Below, one piece after another: positions 15,774 to 23,485 of a stretch of 59,821 bases of DNA. Source of the DNA: Betaproteobacteria bacterium (GTDB lineage Bacteria > Pseudomonadota > Gammaproteobacteria > Burkholderiales > SG8-41); assembly GCA_029863175.1 (NCBI GenBank), contig JAOTVX010000020.1, positions 1-59,821 of the forward strand. The letters run 5' to 3'. Every line of letters starts with the position of its first letter. Position 1 is the first letter of the stretch. Under the pieces are notes generated by a model. That model did not search any database and had not been told where the DNA came from. It was given only the letters and a program-made list of their open reading frames with translations. The position numbers and the translations under genes were made by a program.

Positions 15774-17267
15774 TCACGTCGCGCTGGACGGGCGCCGCTG
15801 CCAGATAGTGGACCAGAAGTGAAATCCGATCGTCAGCGCCGTGAGCCCGAAGAAGAGGAGCGCCACGCCGCTTTCGATGAAGATTCGGTGACTGCCCTCG
15901 CTGAGGATGAGCGCCGTGCGGTACTGCTGCTCCAGCGTTTCCCCCAACACAAGGCCGAGCACCACGGGAGCGACAGGTATTCGGATACGCTGCAGCACGT
16001 AGCCCAATAGACCCATGACGCCCATCAGGTAGACGTCGAAGATCGAGTTGCGGATGGCGTAGGACCCGAGCACGCACAGCACGATGATGCAGACGGCCAG
16101 AAGATGGGGGGGCACACGCAGGACACGTACGAACAGCCGAATTCCCCACAGCTGGACGACCAGGATGACGACATACGCGAGAAAGATCGCGATATAGAGC
16201 GCGTAGATTGTCCCGAGGTGGGTGCGGAACAGCATGGGACCGGGGTGCAGTCCGTGTATGAGTAGGCCGCCGAGAATGACGGCGGTCGCCGGGTCGCCGG
16301 GGATTCCGAGGCTCAACAGCGGAATCATGGTGCCGCCAGTCACGGCATTGTTCGCCGATTCCGGCGCGACCACCCCCGACAGCTCGCCTTTTCCAAAGTC
16401 CTGCGGCCGGCGGCTGAACCGGCGCGCGTGGTCGTAGGCCAGGAATGCCGCAATGGGCCCCCCCGTCCCCGGTATGGCACCGATCCCGGTTCCAATACCG
16501 GCACAACGAACCATGAGCCACAGGCGGTCGCGGAGATCTCTCAAGGAGGGGAGCTGCGCGCGCACGTTTTCGGGAATCTTGGCTGGCGCCGCGTGGTCGT
16601 GATCCATGAACGCGCTGATGACCTGCGGTACGGCGAAGAGGCCGATCATGGCGACCAGCAGGTTTACGCCCTGCTGCAGCTGCACGGTGTCGAAAGTGAG
16701 GCGCGCAACACCGTCCAGCTCGTCGAGCCCTACGATCATGAGCATGAGACCGATCACGCCGGCGACGAGGCCGCGCACCATCGATTCTTGCGCCAGGCCG
16801 CAGATCGTGGACAGACCGAAGAGCACTAGAGCAAAGATCTCGGCAGGGCCGAACTTGATGGCGACTGCCGCGACGTGCTCAAGGAGCAGAATCATCACGA
16901 GAAGACTGAAGAGCCCGCCGAATGCCGAGGCGATCACCGCGGCGCCCAATGCGGATCCCGCTTTGCCCTGGAGCGCCATGGGGTAACCGTCAAACACCGT
17001 GGCCGCGGCCGAGGGCGTGCCCGGTATGCCGAGCAGAATCGCCGATACCGATCCGCCCGTCATACCGCCGACGAAGACGCCGAGCAGCATCGCGATCGCC
17101 GGAACGGGCTGCATGCCGAATGTGAACGGTAGCATCAGGGCGAGCGCCATCGAGAACGTCAGTCCCGGTATGGAGCCGATAATCAACCCCACTACCGTGC
17201 CGAGCGTCGTTGCAAGGATCGTGTCGAGCTGAAGTGCTGCGGCGAAAGCCTGTGTGAGCGCGTCCAG
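15774..17267 (-). CDS. tctA: TctA, large permease subunit of a tripartite tricarboxylate transporter
   Basis: A 497-residue integral membrane protein, normal for TctA, with about 11-12 helices. The signatures are GTVVGLIIGSIPGLTFSMALALMLPFT (first half) and GIGAIPGTGGPIAAFLAYDHARR with ESANNAVTGGTMIPLLSLGIPGDPATA (second half). The frame is open to 17396 and overlaps tctB, but the protein family starts at LDALTQAFAAAL. That residue is a CTG (17267-17265) with GCGGAGG six bases upstream and no ATG, so a CTG start is likely; an in-frame GTG overlapping tctB is the alternative. Imports the ligand bound by TctC. Confidence 0.92.
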   Translation of the reverse strand: MDALTQAFAAALQLDTILATTLGTVVGLIIGSIPGLTFSMALALMLPFTFGMQPVPAIAMLLGVFVGGMTGGSVSAILLGIPGTPSAAATVFDGYPMALQGKAGSALGAAVIASAFGGLFSLLVMILLLEHVAAVAIKFGPAEIFALVLFGLSTICGLAQESMVRGLVAGVIGLMLMIVGLDELDGVARLTFDTVQLQQGVNLLVAMIGLFAVPQVISAFMDHDHAAPAKIPENVRAQLPSLRDLRDRLWLMVRCAGIGTGIGAIPGTGGPIAAFLAYDHARRFSRRPQDFGKGELSGVVAPESANNAVTGGTMIPLLSLGIPGDPATAVILGGLLIHGLHPGPMLFRTHLGTIYALYIAIFLAYVVILVVQLWGIRLFVRVLRVPPHLLAVCIIVLCVLGSYAIRNSIFDVYLMGVMGLLGYVLQRIRIPVAPVVLGLVLGETLEQQYRTALILSEGSHRIFIESGVALLFFGLTALTIGFHFWSTIWQRRPSSAT

Positions 17268-17281
17268 TCGGGGCCTCCGCG

Positions 17282-17770
17282 TTAAAAGAACAACCACCGC
17301 CACGAGCCCTGTGGCAGGGGCGCTTCCAGCAGCACCGCGAAAAGCAGCCAGCAGCACAGCGTCGTGCCGGCGGCCAGGAAAAGCGTGAGCCTCCACGACT
17401 GGCGGCGCAGCAGCACGCGCATGGCGAGGACGATCACAATCGGGGTCGAAAGGACGAATCCTGCTTTCTCGAGCAGGAACGCATAGAGCACCAGCAATGC
17501 GAAGATGCCGCCGACAATGAACACCTCACGGCGCATCACTGCCGGCAACACATCTTCCGCGCCTGCGTGGCGTGCCGCCAGGAAGGCAGACGCCGTAATC
17601 AAAACGCCCAGTCCGAGGAGCGTCGCCCCCAGCAGGACGGGGAACGCCTGCGGACCGGGCTCAGTTTCGGAACGCGCCCCCGGGATGTAGGTGTACGTCA
17701 GCCATAACCAGATGACCGCCAGTACCATTAGGAACGGGCCGAGCCAGCGGTCCAGGCGGTCGAGGCGCAT
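17282..17770 (-). CDS. tctB: TctB, small permease subunit of a tripartite tricarboxylate transporter
   Basis: A 162-residue inner-membrane protein with four predicted helices: LGPFLMVLAVIWLWLTY, FPVLLGATLLGLGVLITASAFL, VFIVGGIFALLVLYAFLLEKAGFVL and LTLFLAAGTTLCCWLLFAVLL. ETEPGPQAFPVLLG after helix 1 is the family signature and the close LPQGSWRWLFF is typical. It lies between tctC and tctA, 14 bp before the proposed tctA start, so the order C-B-A is the standard one. Confidence 0.92.
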   Translation of the reverse strand: MRLDRLDRWLGPFLMVLAVIWLWLTYTYIPGARSETEPGPQAFPVLLGATLLGLGVLITASAFLAARHAGAEDVLPAVMRREVFIVGGIFALLVLYAFLLEKAGFVLSTPIVIVLAMRVLLRRQSWRLTLFLAAGTTLCCWLLFAVLLEAPLPQGSWRWLFF

Positions 17771-17815
17771 CGATATGCGTTTGTCTTGGATTCCGTCGGA
17801 GAGTCAAGCAATACC

Positions 17816-17925
17816 AGCCGCAGATAAACGCAGATAAATGCCGGTGAAAACCCAATGAACAAGATCGTTCACGGGTTCGGCTTCATCTGCGTTCATCAGC
17901 AGCTCGATGGATTCCGACCTTCTCG
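17816..17925. repeat. CGCAGATAAA/TTCATCTGCG cassette
   Basis: GCCGCAGATAAACGCAGATAAA at 17817-17838, a centre with GAACAAGATCGTTC, then CTTCATCTGCGTTCATC in the opposite sense. It lies between the tctC stop codon and tctB. Confidence 0.7.
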
Positions 17926-17935
17926 GTTTCGACTC

Positions 17936-18922
17936 TTATTGCTTCTTAAGCCCGAGCTTGTCCATCAGGTTTGCGACGGCCTGATCGTCCTTGGCGATGA
18001 AACGGTCGAATTCCCCGGCTCCCAGGAAAGCGGGTTGGAAGCCAAGCCGTTTGCAGTGAGCCTGGAATTCCTGGCTGTTGACAGCTTTCTCAATTGCCTG
18101 CTCGAGGCGCGCGATCGCCGGCTTCGGCGTGCCCGCCGGTGCTGCAATGCCGCGCCACAGTACCATGTCCACGTTATATCCCTGCTCTTTCGCAGTGGGG
18201 ACATCGGGCATGACGGGGATGCGCTCGGCACTCGTGACGGCAATCACGCGCAACTTTCCCGCCTCGACGTGGGACTGGAACTGGGATGGCCACTGCAAGG
18301 CGGCATCGATTCGGCCCGCAAGCAGCTCGACCGGCGCTTTACCCTTGCCGTAAGGCACGTACACGACGTCCACCCCCATCTTGTTGAACAACGCAGCCGA
18401 GGAGAGGTGTGTGAATGAACCACGGCCGGAGATGCCCACCTTCAGTTTCTGCTTCTTGGCGGCCGCGCCGAATTCCTTCAGGTTTTTCCAGCCCGACTCG
18501 GTGCGGACGGCCATGGCCGGAACTTCCATTCCCACTCGCGCTACGCCGTCGAAGGCCTTGTAGTCGAACTTCATTCTGCCGTTGTGATACGCAGTGCTAA
18601 TGGAATTCGAGTTCCAGACGATGTTATAGCCGTTGGGCGGCGTCGACTTGACGTAGGAATAGCCGACTGCACCACTGGCGCCGGTGCGGCTGACCGCGGC
18701 GACTGCCACACCCAGCTCCTTGGCCATGGCATCGGCCAGCAACTGGGCGATGGTTGCGCTCGAGCCGCCGAACAACACCGTCATTTCCACGGGTTGGTTC
18801 GGGAAATCGGCTGCGCGCGCGGCACCGGACGGCGCGAGCGCTAGCGTGGTGAGTGTGGCGAAAACCGCGAGCGCAATGAGCCCCCGGGCACTACGAAAAG
18901 CGTAAGCCAATGCTGGATACAT
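17936..18922 (-). CDS. tctC: TctC/Bug-family periplasmic receptor
   Basis: A 328-residue receptor of the adjacent TctAB permease. The signal peptide runs to about residue 38 (LIALAVFATLTTLALAPSGAARA), then ADFPNQPVEMTVLFGGSSATIAQLLA, the Bug ligand-loop region. Other family segments are KSTPPNGYNIVWNSNS, VGISGRGSFTHLSS and VVYVPYGKGKAPVELLAG. ATG 18922 has GGAGGAGAG upstream; the frame is open to 18967. The ligand is unknown. The operon suggests a carboxylate that becomes a 2-oxo acid. Confidence 0.93.
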   Translation of the reverse strand: MYPALAYAFRSARGLIALAVFATLTTLALAPSGAARAADFPNQPVEMTVLFGGSSATIAQLLADAMAKELGVAVAAVSRTGASGAVGYSYVKSTPPNGYNIVWNSNSISTAYHNGRMKFDYKAFDGVARVGMEVPAMAVRTESGWKNLKEFGAAAKKQKLKVGISGRGSFTHLSSAALFNKMGVDVVYVPYGKGKAPVELLAGRIDAALQWPSQFQSHVEAGKLRVIAVTSAERIPVMPDVPTAKEQGYNVDMVLWRGIAAPAGTPKPAIARLEQAIEKAVNSQEFQAHCKRLGFQPAFLGAGEFDRFIAKDDQAVANLMDKLGLKKQ

Positions 18923-19113
18923 GTGTCTCTCCTCCGAAAAAAATGGAACCCTGGCCAATACAACCAAAACCTGCTGCGTGCTCGCCCGGCACGTTCTCGC
19001 GTCGTCTTTTTTGGGGCGGACGCCGCGCCGGAGTCCAGCGCTATTTTCGCAATACTAGGGCGTTTTCCGGCACTGCGCGTTCCCGCGCTGGCGGCCGGGC
19101 TCCTGGACGTTCA

Positions 19114-20124
19114 CTATTTTCCGCCGCCCAGTATCTCGGCGGTCTCCACCCGGCGCCCTTCGCGCGCGGACTTGATACCCGCGAGCAGCACGGCAAGGGA
19201 GGCCGTTGCCTTCTCGCCGTCCATTTCGGGCTGCCCCTTTCGCCCCACGGCATCCGCGAACTCCTCCAGCTCTTCGACGATCGTGTCGTTCTTCTCGCAC
19301 GGCACCGCATCCACGTTCTTGTTTCCGCGCTTCTGGCATCTCAAGCCCTGGTGGAGATCGTAGTACGCGGTCGCTTCCTTTCCATAAATGTTCATGAGGT
19401 AGTACTCGCCGGCCGAGGCATAGCAAGCGTTCAGCGTCGACAACGCGCCGTTCTCGTGTTCCAGCAGGAGACTTCCGATATCGGGATTTTCCCCGGGGAG
19501 CACCAACTGGGCAAGGGCGCCCCTCACCGCCTTGATCGGGCCCACGAGGTACTCGAGCACGTCCGTGTAGTGAATCCCGATCTGCAGCATGACGCCGCCG
19601 GGCATTCCCGCCTCGGTATAGCGCCACGAGTCGGCCTCGAACTGCCCGAGGCGGTCGCGGCTGATGTTCGCCTCGGCATTGACGAGCTTACCGAACACGC
19701 CGTCCTCGATTTGTTTGCGGACCCAGCGGAAATGGCTTTCCTTACGGCGCTGGTAGCCAAGCGCGAGCACGACCCCGGCCTTGCGGCACGCCGCGGTGAT
19801 CGCGCGCGCATCCGCAATGGTGGTGGCAATGGGCTTGTCGAGAAACACGTGCTTGCCCGCTTTCGCCGCGGCAAGCGTTGTTTCCAAGTGCACATTGTTG
19901 GGTGTGGTGTTAATGACCGCGTCTATGCTGCGGTCATTTAATATTTCCTCATAAAAAGTGGCTGCCCTGCAGCCATACTTGGTGGAGAACGCCTTGCGCT
20001 TATCCTCGGTGCGCGTGTAGCACGCGACGATCTCGAGCTTTTTCGAGCGCTTGATCGCATCGGCGAGCACGTCCGACCACCAGCCCATTCCTATACATGC
20101 CACTCTCAACGGTCCAGCAACCAT
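19114..20124 (-). CDS. Gfo/Idh/MocA family oxidoreductase
   Basis: A 336-residue NAD(P)-dependent dehydrogenase. The N-terminal Rossmann fold has RVACIGMGWWSDVLADA and a conserved Lys in HVFLDKPIATT (the usual EKP reads DKP). The C-terminal domain has the GGVMLQIGIHYTDVLEYLVGP motif, equal to GG-x3-D-x2-x-H-x3-D with Gln/Ile in place of the first Asp. No signal peptide. Such enzymes oxidise a hydroxyl on sugars or cyclitols. It sits between the GlcG-like gene and tctC and may turn the imported hydroxy acid into a 2-oxo acid; that link is inference. Confidence 0.9.
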   Translation of the reverse strand: MVAGPLRVACIGMGWWSDVLADAIKRSKKLEIVACYTRTEDKRKAFSTKYGCRAATFYEEILNDRSIDAVINTTPNNVHLETTLAAAKAGKHVFLDKPIATTIADARAITAACRKAGVVLALGYQRRKESHFRWVRKQIEDGVFGKLVNAEANISRDRLGQFEADSWRYTEAGMPGGVMLQIGIHYTDVLEYLVGPIKAVRGALAQLVLPGENPDIGSLLLEHENGALSTLNACYASAGEYYLMNIYGKEATAYYDLHQGLRCQKRGNKNVDAVPCEKNDTIVEELEEFADAVGRKGQPEMDGEKATASLAVLLAGIKSAREGRRVETAEILGGGK

Positions 20125-20177
20125 TTCGATGCTTCCTCCGGCGGTTCGTCAATCGTTAATCGGCAAGTCAAAACCAG

Positions 20178-20300
20178 AATGGACAGGATTAACAGGATTG
20201 ACAAGATTAAATCAACACCAAAACACGGCGGGGACGGACATGGTCAACGAATCCCGTAGCGGCTTAATCCTGTTAATCATGTAAATCCTGTCAATTTGTT
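20178..20300. repeat. ACAGGATTA/TAATCCTGT cassette
   Basis: GGACAGGATTAACAGGATTGACAAGATTAA at 20180-20210, a centre of about 50 bp, then TTAATCCTGTTAATCATGTAAATCCTGTCAA. It ends 20 bp before the GlcG-like stop codon. Confidence 0.8.
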
Positions 20301-20321
20301 GTGGGGGTTATGGGCCACCAG

Positions 20322-20774
20322 TCACGCGTTATCGATTTTCCAGCCGGCGCCAATCGCCTCCACCGCCTCGCGCGCGAACTGGTCGTCGAGGTCCCACGTG
20401 GCCCCGGAGACGCCGATCCCTCCCACGCACTCGCGGTCGAAGATGATCGGATAACCGCCTTCCATCGCCGTCCAGCGCTCGGGCCCTGCCGCCAACGCAA
20501 GGCCGAGGGCGTGCATCGTGTCGAGTGACTGCCCCGCGGCGCCCTTGGCGGTCGTCGGCCGCTTGTTCGACGCGGCGCAAATGGCCTTTGTCGTGGAAGA
20601 ATGCACCGTGTGGAAGCGTCCACCATCCATGCGCTGGACGAGAACGGGATGGCCGCCGGCGTCGACGATCGCGACCGCGATCGCATAACCCGCCTTCTCA
20701 GCCTGGCCGACCGCGGTATCCATCATTTTCTTCGCGCCGGCGAGCGTCAGCCGCTTGCTGTTGGTGACGTACAT
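20322..20774 (-). CDS. GlcG/HbpS (DUF336) family protein
   Basis: A 150-residue protein of the GlcG/HbpS fold. The motifs are LTLAGAKKMMDTAVGQAEKAG, VAIVDAGGHPVLVQRMDG, STTKAICAASNKRP, and near the C-terminus GGYPIIFDRECVGGIGVSGAT, the Gly-rich family signature. No signal peptide. HbpS binds haem, while GlcG proteins accompany glycolate and dicarboxylate genes with unclear function. ATG 20774 has GAGGGG upstream. It is the first gene of the eight-gene minus-strand operon and divergent from the acyl-CoA dehydrogenase. Confidence 0.9.
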   Translation of the reverse strand: MYVTNSKRLTLAGAKKMMDTAVGQAEKAGYAIAVAIVDAGGHPVLVQRMDGGRFHTVHSSTTKAICAASNKRPTTAKGAAGQSLDTMHALGLALAAGPERWTAMEGGYPIIFDRECVGGIGVSGATWDLDDQFAREAVEAIGAGWKIDNA

Positions 20775-20799
20775 TGGAATTCCCCTCTGGGCGTACATT

Positions 20800-20826
20800 A
20801 TGGAATCGGCCGCAGGCCGATTCCAT
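20800..20826. promoter_or_regulatory. Perfect 12-bp palindrome in a divergent promoter region (operator candidate)
   Basis: ATGGAATCGGCC (20800-20811), spacer GCA, and its reverse complement (20815-20826). It lies between the divergent GlcG-like and acyl-CoA dehydrogenase genes. It covers the place where the -35 belonging to the TATAAT at 20836 would fall, as expected of a repressor operator. Confidence 0.5.
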
Positions 20827-20835
20827 CAGGCGTCG

Positions 20836-20841
20836 TATAAT
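20836..20841 (+). promoter_or_regulatory. Candidate -10 box of the acyl-CoA dehydrogenase operon
   Basis: TATAAT 35 bp before the ATG at 20876. A -35 would lie near 20813-20818, inside the palindrome. Confidence 0.5.
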
Positions 20842-20875
20842 CCCGTGTATTTTCCAGTATTGGTGGCACAGGTCA

Positions 20876-22042
20876 ATGAAAAACTCCGAAGGTCCGGAAT
20901 CCCACGGCGATATTCGCGAAGGCGTTCGCGGGCTCTGCCGCGAGTTCGACAGCGCGTATTGGCAGAAGGTGGACGAGGAGCGCGGCTACCCGGATGCTTT
21001 CGTCAAAGCCCTGACCAAGGCTGGCTGGCTGTCCGCGCTGATTCCAGAGGAATACGGCGGCTCGGGCCTTTCTTTGACGGCGGCCTCGGTCATCATGGAG
21101 GAGATCAACCGCTCCGGGGGGAATTCCGGGGCTTGCCATGGCCAGATGTACAACATGGGCACCGTCCTGCGGCATGGCTCGGACGAGCAGAAGCGCCAAT
21201 ATCTACCCAAGATCGCTAGCGGCGAACTGAGACTCCAGTCCATGGCGGTGACCGAGCCCACAGCGGGCACCGACACCACGAAGATCAGCACGGTCGCAGT
21301 GAGGAAGGGCGATCGCTACGTGGTGAACGGGCAGAAGGTCTGGACGTCGCGGGTCCAACACTCGGAGCTGATGATTCTGCTAGCCCGCACGACGCCGCTC
21401 CCGGACGTGAAGAAGAAATCCGACGGCATGTCGACTTTCATCGTGGATCTGCGCGAGGCGGCGAAGCGCGGCATGACGGTCAAGCCGATTCGCAACATGG
21501 TCAATCACGAGACCAACCAGCTTTTCTTCGACAACCTCGAGGTCCCGGTGGCCAATCTCATCGGCGAGGAAGGAAAGGGTTTCCGCTACATTCTCGACGG
21601 TCTCAACGCCGAGCGGATCCTGATCGCGGCAGAGTGCATTGGAGATGGCTACTGGTTCATTGACCACGCCACGCGCTACGCAAAAGAGCGTGTCGTTTTC
21701 GACCGGCCGATCGGGCGCAACCAGGGGATCCAGTTCCCGATCGCGCGTGCCTACGCGAATGTGCAGGCCGCGGACCTGATGCGCTACCGGGCAGCGGCGC
21801 TGTTCGACGCCGCCCAACCGTGCGGTGCAGAGGCGAACATGGCAAAGCTCCTGGGGGCGGACGCCTCGTGGGAGGCCGCCAACGTGTGCCTGCAGACGCA
21901 CGGCGGCTACGGTTTCGCGGCGGAGTACGACGTCGAGCGCAAGTTCCGAGAAACGCGCCTCTACCAGGTTGCGCCGATCTCGACGAACTTGATCCTGTCG
22001 TACATCGGTGAGCACGTCCTCGGCATGCCCCGTTCGTTCTGA
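20876..22042 (+). CDS. Acyl-CoA dehydrogenase
   Basis: A 388-residue FAD-dependent acyl-CoA dehydrogenase that makes the 2,3-double bond in an acyl-CoA. Typical segments are LIPEEYGGSGLSLTAASVIMEE, MAVTEPTAGTDTTKIST (flavin-binding), VNGQKVWTS, and NLIGEEGKGFRYILDGLNAERILIA. The usual base Glu lies in the C-terminal QTHGGYGFAAEYDVERKFRETRLYQ, which has E at the expected IYEG-like place. ATG 20876 is preferred to the frame opening at 20774, which overlaps the divergent gene. It heads a plus-strand catabolic set with a CoA-transferase and MmgE/PrpD. Confidence 0.93.
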   Translation: MKNSEGPESHGDIREGVRGLCREFDSAYWQKVDEERGYPDAFVKALTKAGWLSALIPEEYGGSGLSLTAASVIMEEINRSGGNSGACHGQMYNMGTVLRHGSDEQKRQYLPKIASGELRLQSMAVTEPTAGTDTTKISTVAVRKGDRYVVNGQKVWTSRVQHSELMILLARTTPLPDVKKKSDGMSTFIVDLREAAKRGMTVKPIRNMVNHETNQLFFDNLEVPVANLIGEEGKGFRYILDGLNAERILIAAECIGDGYWFIDHATRYAKERVVFDRPIGRNQGIQFPIARAYANVQAADLMRYRAAALFDAAQPCGAEANMAKLLGADASWEAANVCLQTHGGYGFAAEYDVERKFRETRLYQVAPISTNLILSYIGEHVLGMPRSF

Positions 22043-22047
22043 TAAAG

Positions 22048-22166
22048 CGGAGACACAAAGGACACGAAGGAAGGCCAGAACGAGAACTGGAAATGAGAAT
22101 CCGAAACACAGCGTTTTTTTTCGTGTTTTACCGAGAATTGTTATTGATTTTCCTTTGTGTTCATCG
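22048..22166. repeat. Diverged GACACAAAGGACAC/TCCTTTGTGTTC cassette, B3
   Basis: GCGGAGACACAAAGGACACGAAGGA sits directly after the acyl-CoA dehydrogenase stop, and TTTTCCTTTGTGTTCATC closes it near 22150-22166. The centre differs from B1 and B2. Confidence 0.65.
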
Positions 22167-22185
22167 TATCTAGGCTTTTAAACCT

Positions 22186-23364
22186 ATGCGTCCGCTAGAG
22201 GGCATCACCGTGGTGGCGCTAGAGCAGGCGGTGGCGGCGCCGTTCGCCACGCGGCAGCTCGCCGATCTGGGCGCGCGCGTGATCAAGATCGAGCGCCCTC
22301 AGGTGGGCGACTTCGCGCGCGACTACGACCAGACCGTGAAGGGCCTGTCCTCGCATTTCGTGTGGCTCAACCGGTCCAAGGAGAGTCTGGCGCTGGATGT
22401 GAAGCACGCAAAGGCGCCGGAAATTTTGGGACGGCTGATTGCCCGGGCGGACGTGTTCATCCAGAATCTGGCACCTGGCGCGGCGCGGCGGCTTGGATTG
22501 TCGGCGGAAACATTGCTGCCGAGCTACCCGCGGCTTATCGTCTGCGACATATCGGGCTACGGCGACTCGGGCCCATACGCCACCAAGAAAGCGTACGATC
22601 TGCTGGTGCAGAGCGAAGCCGGCGTGCTCGCGGTGACGGGGACGCCGGAGATCCCGAGCAAGGTTGGCATCTCGATCGCGGACATCGCCACCGGGATCTA
22701 CGCCTATTCGGGAATTCTCACCGCGCTCTACCAGCGGGAGAAAACCGGCAAGGGCGATCGCATCGAGGTCACGATGCTGGAAGCGCTGGGCGAGTGGATG
22801 AGCTATCCTCTTTACTACACGCATTTCGGCGGAAAGGCGCCAGCCCGTAGCGGGCCGGATCATGCGACCATCGTGCCCTACGGGCGCTATCGCACGGGCG
22901 ACGACCATTACGTGATGCTGGGATTGCAGAACGAGCGGGAATGGACGGTGTTCTGCGACAAAGTGCTCGGCCAACCGGCACTTGCCGGGGACGCGCGCTA
23001 TGACAGCAACTCCAAGCGCAACGAGCGCCGCGCTGACGTCGCGGCGCTCGTCAATGATGTCTTTTCGAATCTGACCGTGGAACAGGTCGTCGCGAAACTC
23101 GATGCCGCCGGCATCGCCAACGCTCGTTTGAACACGCCCGAGGAAGTGTGGGACCATCCGCAGTTAAAGGCGCGCCTGCGTTGGCGTGAAATGGGGTCGC
23201 AGCAGGGCCCGCTGCCGACGCTGTTGCCTCCTGCCACGCATGACGGCTTCGAGGCGCAGATCGGGGCCGTGCCCGAGATTGGCGAGCACACTGAGACGAT
23301 ATTGGCGGACCTGGGCTATTCGGGAACGGACATTGCCAGTTTGCGGACAACGGGCGCAATCTGA
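22186..23364 (+). CDS. Class III CoA-transferase (CaiB/BaiF family)
   Basis: A 392-residue family III CoA-transferase. MRPLEGITVVALEQAVAAPFATRQLADLGARVIKIERP is the standard opening. SGYGDSGPYATKKAYDLLVQSEAG contains the expected nucleophile Asp (AYD). The C-terminal AGIANARLNTPEEVWDHPQL is the usual small-domain link. It resembles the succinyl-CoA to dicarboxylate transferases. The gene follows the acyl-CoA dehydrogenase after a repeat and precedes MmgE/PrpD, so the three may activate, oxidise and rework one branched or dicarboxylic acid. Acid not identified. Confidence 0.93.
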   Translation: MRPLEGITVVALEQAVAAPFATRQLADLGARVIKIERPQVGDFARDYDQTVKGLSSHFVWLNRSKESLALDVKHAKAPEILGRLIARADVFIQNLAPGAARRLGLSAETLLPSYPRLIVCDISGYGDSGPYATKKAYDLLVQSEAGVLAVTGTPEIPSKVGISIADIATGIYAYSGILTALYQREKTGKGDRIEVTMLEALGEWMSYPLYYTHFGGKAPARSGPDHATIVPYGRYRTGDDHYVMLGLQNEREWTVFCDKVLGQPALAGDARYDSNSKRNERRADVAALVNDVFSNLTVEQVVAKLDAAGIANARLNTPEEVWDHPQLKARLRWREMGSQQGPLPTLLPPATHDGFEAQIGAVPEIGEHTETILADLGYSGTDIASLRTTGAI

Positions 23365-23485
23365 ATGGGAGGGCGGGATGCTTGCAAGGACTACGAGCTG
23401 CCGCAGCGGCGGTTAATGCATCAGGTGACGGTGAACGGTTCCGTCGCGTTCTGATCCCGGTCAATCACGAACGAGGTGGGCTATC

